A stretch of DNA of 64,000 bases from Betaproteobacteria bacterium Ga0077540 (GTDB taxonomy: Bacteria; Pseudomonadota; Gammaproteobacteria; Burkholderiales; Methylophilaceae): contig LNEP01000015.1 of the NCBI GenBank assembly GCA_001464125.1, positions 50,639 through 114,638 on the forward strand. Direction: 5' to 3'. Both the position numbers and the translations under genes were made by a program. This document shows, one piece after another, positions 19,667 through 27,576 of the stretch (position 1 is the stretch's first letter; each line of letters opens with the position of its first letter). Below the pieces are notes generated by a model. It worked only from the letters and a program-made list of their open reading frames with translations. It made no database searches and was not told the DNA's origin.

Positions 19667-20866
19667 TCAAGAGGCAAATACCCGATTCCGTCCGCTATTT
19701 TTAGCCTCATATAAGGCTTTGTCGGCTCGCGCTATCATCGCTTCCACGTCATCTGTCTTTCCATCTAAAGCAGCCACTCCTATAGAGACTGTCAACTGCA
19801 AAGTCACATCTTCACCTGGCAACACAATCTTCGTTTTTTCTATATTGGTTCTCAGTCGCTCTGCCACTGTAATAGCTTGTTGATGATTCGTCTCTGGCAA
19901 TAGCATTGCAAACTCCTCGCCGCCTAATCTACCCACCCCATCAGAGTCACGTAGCATTTGCCTGCACAACTCGGCCACGCTTTTAAGCACCATATCACCG
20001 GCTTGGTGCCCATGTGTGTCGTTGATGCGTTTAAAAAAATCAATATCCAGCATTAACACAGCAAGCGGATTGTTATACCGAACCGCCCGATGCAGCTCAA
20101 CGATTGCCTGCCGCATAAACCAGCTGCGGCTGCTTACCCCCGTTAAAAAGTCATGGTTCACTTGGTGGCTAAGCTCTTGTTCCAAATCTTTTTGCTTGGA
20201 TATATCGTTTACCAGCCACAACGTCAGCGTTGGATCATAAGAAATAGAGGCGCCGCTAATATCAATCCACACGGTTTGACCGTTACTTTTACGCATTTCA
20301 AATTGTTTGCGGTAGGATTTGCCGTGCTCAATCGGGTAGGCCTCGCGGCCAATTTCCTCGTATTTGTTTTCATCCGCAAACAGCATTTTGGTCGAGGCAC
20401 CCATTAGCTCTGCTTGCGTGTAACCCAAAATCTTACTCATACCGCGATTACACCACACAATCTTGCGGCTTCTTAACATCATGCTGCCAATCAGCTCGTT
20501 ATCTAATAGCACATTCAATTGCTCAATTTGCCTCAGCAACAAGGTGCTAAACACACCTATCATGATGGAAGTAATAGCAAAAAACACGACCGAGGAAGAT
20601 ATATGCAGGTTGAAATCAAATTGGCCATATGGCGGCATAAAAAAATACACCCCAGATAAACCGGAGAGCACAGCCACCAACGCGCCCGGCCATGCACCGC
20701 ATAAATAAAAGGCCAAGATAATGGCAGGATAAAACGTGACGAATGGTCCGCCACTGGTGTAGGGAATAAAGGTAAAACGCAGAAACAACGCCAAGCCAAA
20801 CATCGCCAGCGCAATTGATACGCGATTGTAGATGCTCAATTTTTTGATGGTATCGTTTAAATGCAT
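19667..20866 (-). CDS. Membrane PAS-GGDEF diguanylate cyclase
   Basis: 399 aa. The N-terminal 110 residues hold about four membrane helices of the DUF4118 (KdpD-like) type, with FYPAIILAFYLCGAWPG. A PAS domain follows at about 120-230 (ILGYTQAELMG, MRKSNGQTVWIDISG), then GGDEF at about 240-399. The active motif GGEEF is intact and the product-inhibition site RDSD lies five residues before it. This should be an active cyclase making c-di-GMP. It stands alone on its strand, converging with membrane peptide copy B. Confidence 0.92.
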   Translation of the reverse strand: MHLNDTIKKLSIYNRVSIALAMFGLALFLRFTFIPYTSGGPFVTFYPAIILAFYLCGAWPGALVAVLSGLSGVYFFMPPYGQFDFNLHISSSVVFFAITSIMIGVFSTLLLRQIEQLNVLLDNELIGSMMLRSRKIVWCNRGMSKILGYTQAELMGASTKMLFADENKYEEIGREAYPIEHGKSYRKQFEMRKSNGQTVWIDISGASISYDPTLTLWLVNDISKQKDLEQELSHQVNHDFLTGVSSRSWFMRQAIVELHRAVRYNNPLAVLMLDIDFFKRINDTHGHQAGDMVLKSVAELCRQMLRDSDGVGRLGGEEFAMLLPETNHQQAITVAERLRTNIEKTKIVLPGEDVTLQLTVSIGVAALDGKTDDVEAMIARADKALYEAKNSGRNRVFAS

Positions 20867-21051
20867 CTTTGGTGATCATGATTCGTAGGCGCATGCGCCA
20901 GCTGGAATCTCAATGCCCTTTGTTATTCACTATAGTTGCATCTTAAATCATACGCTTTTCGATTAATTTTAAAATAAGGGCAGCATAAACCACGCAATAC
21001 TGCCAATCGCGGCTTGAAAGATGCATTTACAATACATTTAAGCGGCTTAAA

Positions 21052-21987
21052 TTAAGGATTAAATAAGGGGTAACTTTTAGCGGGTGCTGTGATTACCCGA
21101 TTGCGCCCCGAGGTTTTGGCTTGATACAGACGCTCATCAGCCGTCTGCCAAATATTGTCTAAGTTTTGTTCTTCTTCCATGGCACTCGCCACCCCAATCG
21201 ATACAGTGATTGTTATGGCCTGCTCATTCAAAATAGACAGCCTGAGCTTTTCTACAGATTGCCGTAAGCGCTCTGCAATAGCGGTAGCATCATCTAAGCT
21301 GGTTTCCGGCAACAGCATCACAAACTCCTCGCCACCAATACGGCCAACCAAATCATGCTCGCGCAAAAACAGTTTCAACTCTTGGCCTAACTGCTTCAAC
21401 ACCATATCGCCCGATAAATGCCCATGCAGATCATTCACCTTTTTAAAATGGTCAATGTCCAGCATCAATATCGATAACGGATATTGGTAGCGAATGGCAC
21501 GCGCCAACTCCAAACGTGCTTGCTGCATTAAAAAGCGGCGGTTTGCCAAGCCCGTCAAATCATCATGGTTGGCTTGCTGCGCTAACTTATCAATTAAATC
21601 TAGTCGGTCAGTCACATCGCGCGCAATGCCCACAAACTCCACCAACTCACCAGCTGCATTGGTCAAGCCTTTACCCGTCCACTCCAAACGGCGCACCCCT
21701 TGTGCCGTGTTCTCTCTATGGGTAAAACTTACGGTATACGGTGTGGTAAACAACTTACTCATAAACTCATCCACCATCGTGCGGTCTTCTTCCACCACAT
21801 CATCAGCATAGTGGCGACCCAATAACGCTTGTGGCGTCGTACCATAGAGCGCACAAAACGCAGGGTTTACATAGGTGTAATGGCCGCTTAAGTTCACCTT
21901 AATAATCAGGTCTAAGCTATTCTCGACCATATCCCGATAGTCAATATCGTGCAGGTGTGTAGCTAGCGGGTTGTGTTTGTCATTCAT
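21052..21987 (-). CDS. PAS-GGDEF diguanylate cyclase, soluble
   Basis: 311 aa. A single N-terminal PAS domain (about 15-135, HYTYVNPAFCALYGTTPQ) is followed by a GGDEF domain (about 145-300) with an intact GGEEF and inhibition site REHD. There is no signal or membrane helix, so it is cytoplasmic. The gene is separate from the neighbouring cyclase (about 185 bp between) but on the same strand. The two share the end sequence YQAKTSGRNRV / YEAKNSGRNRV and probably arose from a common ancestor. Confidence 0.92.
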   Translation of the reverse strand: MNDKHNPLATHLHDIDYRDMVENSLDLIIKVNLSGHYTYVNPAFCALYGTTPQALLGRHYADDVVEEDRTMVDEFMSKLFTTPYTVSFTHRENTAQGVRRLEWTGKGLTNAAGELVEFVGIARDVTDRLDLIDKLAQQANHDDLTGLANRRFLMQQARLELARAIRYQYPLSILMLDIDHFKKVNDLHGHLSGDMVLKQLGQELKLFLREHDLVGRIGGEEFVMLLPETSLDDATAIAERLRQSVEKLRLSILNEQAITITVSIGVASAMEEEQNLDNIWQTADERLYQAKTSGRNRVITAPAKSYPLFNP

Positions 21988-22397
21988 TCACATTCACCGT
22001 CTTTGGTAGAGGCATATGTCCACAGATTCATCATGCTAAATTCGTTTTTGTCTTTGATTCTTTGTTTATAGTCATGCATAACAATTGCATAGTTATAGGC
22101 TATTTTAAAGCTAGCCAAGCATTGAATGATACAGATTGTATAGCACGCTAAATACTAGAACAGCGGTGCAATTATATGTTACAAATTTGGTGAGTGAATT
22201 TTGTGCTTGCTAACCTAGCTTCGTCAGAAGAATTGAATTCCATCTACTAGCCTGTTAATGTAGTTGAAAACTATTTTCACTAATATTTATAGGTTAGTTG
22301 TGCAGGTGTATTTCACAAATCTATTATCAATAGATTAGGTGCGTTATTTTTAACTAATGCATTGATTAAACAATGATTAATTTACTTTTAAATATTT
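21988..22397. other. AT-rich intergenic segment, no gene seen
   Basis: This stretch separates the cyclase gene from the cassette array. No integrase gene, no convincing small ORF and no RNA fold was recognised on either strand. It is where an intI gene and attI site would be expected if the integron were complete. Confidence 0.5.
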
Positions 22398-22440
22398 AGA
22401 CCCCTGTCCCACTAATTTTTATTGGACGTTTTTGGGGTCT
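22398..22440. repeat. Inverted repeat at the left edge of the cassette array
   Basis: AGACCCC (22398-22404) and GGGGTCT (22434-22440) pair perfectly, and inside them GTCC and GGAC pair again. The structure lies 8 bp before the first GTTAGCT cassette boundary. It may be part of an attI-like site, a terminator-like hairpin or a decayed recombination site. Confidence 0.5.
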
Positions 22441-22478
22441 ACTTTACGTTAGCTTTCGTCACAAACAAGGAAAAATAA

Positions 22479-22841
22479 ATGAAATTGAAATTTGGTTTTT
22501 TGGCATTAATTGCACTAACCCCTCTAGGAGGCTGCATGAATATGCCAACACCTCCATCACAAATCACAGGAGCATATGTTTCTGGCATTAAATATGAAAA
22601 CTTTGATTGTGCTCGCCTATCCGCTGAACTTGGTTCTCTCTCACGAAGAGAAAATCAACTTGTAACCGCCCAACAACAAAGAATCAAAACCAGCGAAACC
22701 CAAGCATTTTGGTACGGTTACGGTCAAGGGGACGGTATTGAAGCTAGTGAGCTAGCCAATGTCCGTGGTGAAAGAGAGGCAGTTCGCTCAGCTTTAGACG
22801 CAAAAGCCTGTAAATATGAGCAACCCGTAGCCACAAAATAA
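22479..22841 (+). CDS. Cassette 1: small lipoprotein of unknown function
   Basis: 120 aa with a lipoprotein signal (LALIALTPLGGC, lipid Cys19). The mature part has DCARLSAELGSLSRREN followed by a Gln-rich helix and GYGQGDGIEASELANVRGE. This pattern occurs in short hypothetical lipoproteins of proteobacteria; no function is known. The ATG is 25 bp after the cassette boundary, usual for cassettes, with AAGGAA as ribosome binding site. The stop is directly adjacent to attC1. Expression would depend on a promoter upstream of the array. Confidence 0.75.
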   Translation: MKLKFGFLALIALTPLGGCMNMPTPPSQITGAYVSGIKYENFDCARLSAELGSLSRRENQLVTAQQQRIKTSETQAFWYGYGQGDGIEASELANVRGEREAVRSALDAKACKYEQPVATK

Positions 22842-22899
22842 AGCTAACCCATCATTCAAGCGGGACGCCTTGCGGCGCTCCTTAATTCAAACGTTAGGG
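22842..22899 (+). other. attC1 recombination site
   Basis: 58 bp, from AGCTAAC to GTTAGGG, with an inner imperfect hairpin GACGCC-TTGC-GGCGCTC. The central part (TTCAAGCGGGACGCC ... CTTAATTCAAAC) is shared with the other three sites. Confidence 0.9.
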
Positions 22900-22908
22900 T
22901 TCAAAAAA

Positions 22909-23316
22909 ATGGTAGCTAACTCAATTGCTCAAATCATTGAAACAACAACTGCACAATTAGTTTTGCAGGCTGGCGTTCAATTTGGTGCTAAAACCTCACC
23001 AATTGAGGCAATTGTTGCTAACGATGGTAACTTCTATACTTCTCTCGCTTACGCTGGTTTCTTTTTTCCTTGCATACGCATAGTTAGCGGCATTCCGTTT
23101 GCCACTTTCCCTACAGCAAAAACAGAAACACCGATTGATTGTGTTCATGTTGATTTACTTCATCACAGCGAGGCATCAGGTAAAGTACCTGAAGTTATTA
23201 ACGCTTTAGGTCTTGCTCTTGCTCAAATCTGGAGCCAAAACCTGACCGTAAACTCAATTCCAGGCAGGTTCATTTATGACAATTCGGAGGGTTACGATGT
23301 TGTTTATCAACCCTAA
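22909..23316 (+). CDS. Cassette 2: hypothetical protein
   Basis: 135 aa from ATG 22909, ten bases after the attC1 core. A longer frame would start inside attC1 and is rejected. The protein begins MVANSIAQIIETTT, has a central segment FFFPCIRIVSGIPF and ends DNSEGYDVVYQP. No signal peptide and no known family are recognised. It looks like a compact alpha/beta domain. The TAA stop is inside the CCCTAAC core of attC2. No clear ribosome binding site precedes it, so translation may depend on the upstream cassette. Confidence 0.65.
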   Translation: MVANSIAQIIETTTAQLVLQAGVQFGAKTSPIEAIVANDGNFYTSLAYAGFFFPCIRIVSGIPFATFPTAKTETPIDCVHVDLLHHSEASGKVPEVINALGLALAQIWSQNLTVNSIPGRFIYDNSEGYDVVYQP

Positions 23317-23370
23317 CCCATCCATCAAGCGGGACGCGCTAAAGCGCGCCCCTTATGTCAAACGTTGGGC
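23311..23370 (+). other. attC2 recombination site
   Basis: 60 bp from CCCTAAC to GTTGGGC, with a strong inner hairpin GGGACGCGC-TAAA-GCGCGCCCC. It overlaps the stop codon of cassette 2. Confidence 0.9.
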
Positions 23371-23391
23371 ACATAAATAAAGGGACATTTA

Positions 23392-23751
23392 ATGCATAGA
23401 ACCCAAGTTTTAAGCTTTATTTTTCTTGTTATCACGATGGTTCAAGGTACTTTTGCGTTTGCATATGACCCAACCGATTGCTTGAATGATGTTGCAGAAT
23501 TGGATCCCAAAATCAATATCGGTTCGGCAACCGAGCTTTGTTCAGGCGCTTGGACGCCGGAGCCCGCGAAGTGCTATGGCCTCGTATCAAAAATAGATGA
23601 AGGCATTATTCGCGGCATAGCCGTTGAACTCTGCGCTGGTTCACTAAATTCGGAAAACACCATTGCTTGCTACATAAAGGCGAGCGCGGAAAGAAAATTG
23701 AATCGTGGTCTCTCAACAACACTGTGTAGTGCAAGAAAGAGTAAGAACTAG
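23392..23751 (+). CDS. Cassette 3: secreted Cys-rich hypothetical protein
   Basis: 119 aa with a signal peptide (hydrophobic 6-20, cleavage near TFAFA). The mature protein has an internal repeat: a block with DCLNDVAELDPKINIGSATELCSGA, in which Cys pairs about 24 residues apart, recurs as CYGLVSKIDEGIIRGIAVELCAGS and CYIKASAERKLNRGLSTTLCSA in shortened form. Three such units suggest a periplasmic repeat protein with disulfides. AAAGGGAC serves as ribosome binding site. No function is known. Confidence 0.72.
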   Translation: MHRTQVLSFIFLVITMVQGTFAFAYDPTDCLNDVAELDPKINIGSATELCSGAWTPEPAKCYGLVSKIDEGIIRGIAVELCAGSLNSENTIACYIKASAERKLNRGLSTTLCSARKSKN

Positions 23752-23756
23752 CGCAT

Positions 23757-23814
23757 ACCCAACCAATCATTCAAGCGGGACGCCTAACGGCGCACCTTAA
23801 TTCAAACGTTAGGC
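23757..23814 (+). other. attC3 recombination site
   Basis: 58 bp from ACCCAAC to GTTAGGC with the inner hairpin GACGCC-TAAC-GGCGCAC. The inverse core differs at one base from the complement of its cassette start. Confidence 0.88.
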
Positions 23815-23826
23815 AAATGAAACTAT

Positions 23827-24321
23827 ATGACTTGCAAATTTTGTAACCATGTAAATGAAGTTTACGCAGAGAGATGTATAAACTGCGGCAACTTATTAAA
23901 TGAAAAAAAATCCTCAATAACAAAGGCAGCTGAGATAAAAAATATCTCACCTATTGATATAGCATTAAAGGACATAAAAAATGCTTGGATCGCTGGACTT
24001 ATATCGATAGGAATAACAATAACCTTTACACTAATATCCATGTCAGGCACCGATGTAATTGGGCTCGACGCATCTGCCTTCATAGATGTCTTTCTAATGA
24101 TTATATTTACTTTTGGTATTTATAAGAAAAGTCGTACTTGCGCAATACTCATGCTTGCTTTGTTTATTTTTAATAAAATACTTATGTGGCAATACGCAGG
24201 GGTTGGTAGTGGGCTTCCGCTGGCATTAGTATTTCTTTGGTACTATTCGAAAGGTGTTATTGGAACTTTTCAATATCACAATCATATAAATAAGTTCGGT
24301 TCATCCAATAACAATGCCTAA
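23827..24321 (+). CDS. Cassette 4: zinc-ribbon membrane protein
   Basis: 164 aa. The N-terminus is a zinc ribbon with two CxxC pairs (CKFC at 3-6 and CINC at 17-20). Four hydrophobic segments follow (about 53-75, 84-97, 105-122 and 126-143), so it is predicted to be an inner-membrane protein with a cytoplasmic metal-binding head. Proteins of this layout are common as hypotheticals in cassettes and genomes; no function is known. The coding sequence is AT-rich compared with neighbours. The TAA stop lies inside the GCCTAAC core of attC4. Confidence 0.72.
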   Translation: MTCKFCNHVNEVYAERCINCGNLLNEKKSSITKAAEIKNISPIDIALKDIKNAWIAGLISIGITITFTLISMSGTDVIGLDASAFIDVFLMIIFTFGIYKKSRTCAILMLALFIFNKILMWQYAGVGSGLPLALVFLWYYSKGVIGTFQYHNHINKFGSSNNNA

Positions 24322-24373
24322 CCCATCATTCAAACGGGACGCCTAACGGCGCCCCTTATGTCAAACGTTAGGC
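24316..24373 (+). other. attC4 recombination site, right edge of the array
   Basis: 58 bp from GCCTAAC to GTTAGGC with inner hairpin GACGCC-TAAC-GGCGCC. Its terminal GTTAGGC contains, on the other strand, the stop codon of the deacylase gene, so the array touches the chromosomal gene directly. Confidence 0.9.
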
Positions 24374-24865
24374 AACGTTAGTAAACACACCCATATCCGC
24401 ACCAGCCATTAGCTTTAACAATTCCGCACCTTTAAGCGACAACGCATACCCCAACACCCCACTGCCAATCACTACGGTTTCATGGTTGTTCACACTGGTA
24501 TCCACTAGCATTTGAATATGCGCGGGTAACGCAATGGGTGGCACCGCGCCCACCACATACCCAGTGGCTTGCGATACCTCATCAAATTCTGCCATGCGGC
24601 ATTTGCGCTCGTTTAAATGTTGGCGTAATACCGCCCAATCGGCACGGCCACCACCCGCAACGGCTAGCAACACAAACCTGTCTGATGCGGTTTTGAATAA
24701 CACGCTCCTCACCACGGATTGTGGGTCTAGCCCGCGGTTTGTTAGCAATTCTTCTAAGTTTCTGATGGGTTTTTTGTCTTCAGAGAGTGGGATTTCTATC
24801 ACGTCATAATCAATCCCTTGCTCGTTTAGCAATGCTGTGACTGGGGAAGAAATAGCGTTGATCAT
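24368..24865 (-). CDS. YbaK/ProX-type aminoacyl-tRNA deacylase
   Basis: 165 aa, single-domain editing protein of the YbaK/aminoacyl-tRNA-synthetase-associated family. It hydrolyses mischarged tRNAs in trans. Visible hallmarks are VVRSVLFKTASDRFVLLAVAG (with the conserved Lys) and GYVVGAVPPIALP followed by ETVVIGSGVLGYALSLKG. The length is normal. The stop codon (TAA on the minus strand) is formed by bases of the attC4 GTTAGGC core, so the last residues (FTNVA) may have been modified when the cassette array arrived. Confidence 0.85.
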   Translation of the reverse strand: MINAISSPVTALLNEQGIDYDVIEIPLSEDKKPIRNLEELLTNRGLDPQSVVRSVLFKTASDRFVLLAVAGGGRADWAVLRQHLNERKCRMAEFDEVSQATGYVVGAVPPIALPAHIQMLVDTSVNNHETVVIGSGVLGYALSLKGAELLKLMAGADMGVFTNVA

Positions 24866-24971
24866 GGTTGTTCATCCATTCAAAAGTAATATCACGATAA
24901 TATTAGGCTAACACTTGTTATTGGCTAAGTCGTGCCATTTAATATCTACACATTAGCATCTCTGTATTAGG

Positions 24972-25862
24972 TTAATCCACAAACTGTGGCTTTAACTCTA
25001 GCATGGCAAGGTCTAGAAAAGCACGCAACTTGGGCGACATAAAGCGCTGTTGTGGATACACCAAATGCACTGGGTCTGCACTGCCCTGCCAATTAGGCAG
25101 CACACGCACTAAATTGCCACTGAGTAAGCCTTGCTTGCACATAAACGCGGGTAGCATGGCGACCCCCTGCCCATTCTCTGCCATGGCTTTGACCACCCCA
25201 ATACTATTGGCCATGGTAATGGCCTGCAAGGGGATGGTGATGCTGTTGTTGCCTTGCGTTAAATGCCAGCTATCGCGACCAATCGGGGTAAATTGCAAGC
25301 ATTGGTGTGCATGCAAATCTTGTGGTGTGGCTATTGGCTGAGATTTGGCCAAATACGCTTTGCTGGCAAACAATGCCCAGCGGATGGTGCCTAATGATTT
25401 GGCCACCAAGCTAGAATCCCGCAACTCACCGGTACGAATCGCCACATCCACACCCTCCGCCACCAAATCCACATAACGCTCGGTCAGCAGCAATTCAAAC
25501 ATCACCGCTGGGTAAAGCTGTTGCGTACGCGCAACTAGGCCTGCTAGCAGGCTATCGCCAAGGTCGGCTGGTGCGGTGACTTTTAAGTGGCCTTGTGGCT
25601 GGTGGCGTGCTTCGTCAACTGCGGCTTCTGCTTCCAACAAATAGCCTAAGCCTTGCGCTGCGTGGTGAAAGTACACTTTACCAGCATCGGTTAAGTGCAG
25701 TTTTCTGGTGGTACGTTGCAATAGCGTTACGCCCAAACGTTTTTCTAGCCTAGCTACTCGGGTACTCACAGTAGAGGTAGGCAGGCCAAGTTGCTTAGCC
25801 GCCGCACTAAAGCTACCTAACTGTACCACTTTGACAAATACGGCCGTTTCGTTGAAATCCAT
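24972..25862 (-). CDS. LysR-family transcriptional regulator
   Basis: 296 aa. The N-terminal winged helix-turn-helix (about 3-60, FVKVVQLGSFSAAAKQLGLPTSTVSTR split over the recognition helix) is followed by a LysR substrate-binding domain. It is divergent from a pirin gene and an isochorismatase-type hydrolase gene, which is the classical position for a regulator of that pair. The inducer is unknown. The start is supported by position and by the normal LysR N-terminus MDFNETAVFVK. Confidence 0.92.
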   Translation of the reverse strand: MDFNETAVFVKVVQLGSFSAAAKQLGLPTSTVSTRVARLEKRLGVTLLQRTTRKLHLTDAGKVYFHHAAQGLGYLLEAEAAVDEARHQPQGHLKVTAPADLGDSLLAGLVARTQQLYPAVMFELLLTERYVDLVAEGVDVAIRTGELRDSSLVAKSLGTIRWALFASKAYLAKSQPIATPQDLHAHQCLQFTPIGRDSWHLTQGNNSITIPLQAITMANSIGVVKAMAENGQGVAMLPAFMCKQGLLSGNLVRVLPNWQGSADPVHLVYPQQRFMSPKLRAFLDLAMLELKPQFVD

Positions 25863-26002
25863 AAATAATTCAACCTATTATTCATTTAAATGAAAAGTAA
25901 TTTCGTATTTAACCATCTAGTGCAACATTTGTCATGCGCCTATAGTGAGAACCATCAAATCAACACACAGCAACACAACGTAGAAAGAGTAAGGAGCGCA
26001 TC
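25863..26002. promoter_or_regulatory. Divergent promoter region, lysR / pirin
   Basis: 140 bp between two divergent genes. It must hold both promoters and the LysR binding site, for which the T-N11-A motif cannot be assigned with confidence. GTAAGGAGCGCATC directly before the pirin ATG is a strong ribosome binding site. Confidence 0.45.
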
Positions 26003-26866
26003 ATGAAAAAACTAGCTTTTATCAAACGCAGCAACGGTAACCACTGGGTGGGCGATGGCTTTCCTGTGCAAAGTATTTTTTCTTACAGAGACATTGCAGA
26101 AGAAATGTCACCTTTTCTGCTGATGGATTACGCTGGCCCTGCCAATTTTGAGCCTACTGAACAACGTCGCGGTGTTGGCAAGCACCCACACCGTGGCTTT
26201 GAAACGGTCACTATTGTGTACGACGGTCAAGTAGCACACCATGACTCCACCAACGCTGGTGGCACCATAGGCGCTGGCGATGTGCAATGGATGACGGCGG
26301 GGGCAGGCATTATTCATGAGGAATACCACGGGGATGACTATGCTAAAACGGGCGGCCCGTTCGAGATGATTCAGCTCTGGGTAAACCTGCCAGCAAAAGA
26401 CAAAATGGCAGCGCCCGGTTATCAAGGCATTACCAGTGCACAAATTCCTGAGATTGCATTGGCGGAAGATGCTGGCAAGGTGCGTGTGATAGCAGGTAAA
26501 TACGCGGGTCAACATGGCCCAGCCAAGACCTTTAGCCCAATGAACGTGTGGGATGTAAGACTGAATGCGGGTAGTACTACCAAATTCAATCTGCCAGATG
26601 GACATACCACTGCCATTTTTGTACTGCATGGTGCAGTGAGAACTGGCGATGTGCATACCATTCGCCCATCCGAACTGGCCGTGATGCAACGTGCTGGAAC
26701 AGAGCTGGTATTAGAAGCACAGCAGGATAGCGTGATATTGCTATTAAACGGGGCACCACTGAATGAACCCGTGGTGGGTCATGGCCCGTTTGTGATGAAC
26801 ACTTGGGAAGAAATTGACCAAGCGATTGATGACTTTAACAAGGGCCGTTTTGTAGCCGCAGCATAA
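26003..26866 (+). CDS. Pirin family protein
   Basis: 287 aa, two cupin domains. The N-terminal domain has the metal-binding set His61 and His63 (KHPHRGFET), His105 and Glu107 (GAGIIHEEYH), so it should bind iron and may have quercetinase-like dioxygenase activity. The family is often induced in oxidative or xenobiotic responses. It is cotranscribed with the following hydrolase (40 bp gap) and is probably controlled by the divergent LysR protein. Confidence 0.93.
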   Translation: MKKLAFIKRSNGNHWVGDGFPVQSIFSYRDIAEEMSPFLLMDYAGPANFEPTEQRRGVGKHPHRGFETVTIVYDGQVAHHDSTNAGGTIGAGDVQWMTAGAGIIHEEYHGDDYAKTGGPFEMIQLWVNLPAKDKMAAPGYQGITSAQIPEIALAEDAGKVRVIAGKYAGQHGPAKTFSPMNVWDVRLNAGSTTKFNLPDGHTTAIFVLHGAVRTGDVHTIRPSELAVMQRAGTELVLEAQQDSVILLLNGAPLNEPVVGHGPFVMNTWEEIDQAIDDFNKGRFVAAA

Positions 26867-26906
26867 AGACCAACTTATTTTTAATGAACCTTTGAGGAGA
26901 AATACC

Positions 26907-27533
26907 ATGAACAAACCTTACGTACGTCTTGATCGCGATAACGCAGTAGTATTACTGGTAGACCACCAAGCTGGCCTGCTGTCACTGGTGCGCGATGTGG
27001 ACCCAGACCGCATGAAAAACAACGTGTTGGCACTGGCCGATGCTGCTAAATTTTTTAAGCTACCGACCATCCTGACCACCAGCTTTGAAACTGGCCCAAA
27101 TGGCCCGCTGATGCCAGAGTTAAAAGCCTTGTTTCCAGATGCGCCATACATTGCGCGACCAGGCCAGATTAACGCTTGGGATAACGAAGACTTTGTGAAA
27201 GCAATTAAAGCTACAGGCAAAAAACAGCTGATTATTGCTGGTGTGGTCACCGAAGTGTGTGTGGCTTTCCCTGCGTTATCTGCAATTGAAGAAGGGTTTG
27301 ACGTGTTTGTGGTGGCGGATGCTTCCGGCACCTTCAACGAAATGACACGTGATGCAGCTTGGGACCGTATGTCTGCCGCCGGTGCGCAAATGATGACTTG
27401 GTTTGGCATGGCATGTGAGTTACATCGCGATTGGCGCAACGACATCGAAGGCTTAGCAGCCTTATGTGCCAACCACATTCCTGACTATCGCAACTTGATG
27501 ACCTCTTACAACAGCTTTAGCGCGCAACGCTAA
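26907..27533 (+). CDS. Isochorismatase-fold cysteine hydrolase (YcaC-like)
   Basis: 208 aa from ATG 26907, with GAGGAG upstream. It has the isochorismatase fold: catalytic Asp19 in LLVDHQAGLL, and the nucleophilic Cys in IIAGVVTEVCVAFPA, followed by FVVADASGT. The close similarity in layout to YcaC suggests an octameric hydrolase of unknown substrate. The gene follows pirin in an operon that ends at a clear terminator. Confidence 0.9.
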   Translation: MNKPYVRLDRDNAVVLLVDHQAGLLSLVRDVDPDRMKNNVLALADAAKFFKLPTILTTSFETGPNGPLMPELKALFPDAPYIARPGQINAWDNEDFVKAIKATGKKQLIIAGVVTEVCVAFPALSAIEEGFDVFVVADASGTFNEMTRDAAWDRMSAAGAQMMTWFGMACELHRDWRNDIEGLAALCANHIPDYRNLMTSYNSFSAQR

Positions 27534-27541
27534 AACTTAAT

Positions 27542-27576
27542 ATTCACCAAGGCCGCTACAGTCTTGGTGAATTTTG
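27542..27576 (+). terminator. Terminator after the pirin-hydrolase operon
   Basis: ATTCACCAAG and CTTGGTGAAT pair perfectly over ten bases around an eleven-base loop, followed by a short T-run. Confidence 0.88.

Larger units (their letters stand above)
22448..24373 (+). mobile_element. Integron-type gene cassette array (four cassettes, no integrase in window)
   Basis: Four same-strand ORFs are separated by four attC sites of 58-60 bp. Each cassette begins with a GTTRRRY core and ends in an attC whose inverse core is the complement of the cassette's own start: GTTAGCT/AGCTAAC, GTTAGGG/CCCTAAC, GTTGGGC/ACCCAAC (one mismatch) and GTTAGGC/GCCTAAC. That complementarity is the diagnostic property of integron cassettes. 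No integron integrase is present in the 64 kb, so it is a CALIN-type (attC cluster lacking integrase) array or the far part of an integron whose integrase was lost. No resistance gene is recognised among the cargo. Confidence 0.9.

Noticed and set aside
21988..22447. Search for an integron integrase gene upstream of the cassette array
   Set aside because: Neither strand has a long open frame here, and no recognisable tyrosine recombinase sequence was found.
22870..22908. Longer start for cassette 2 ORF
   Set aside because: It would begin inside attC1; the ATG at 22909 just after the core is the normal arrangement.
26108..26689. 193-aa minus-strand frame inside the pirin gene
   Set aside because: Antisense to a gene with intact cupin metal ligands; no support of its own.
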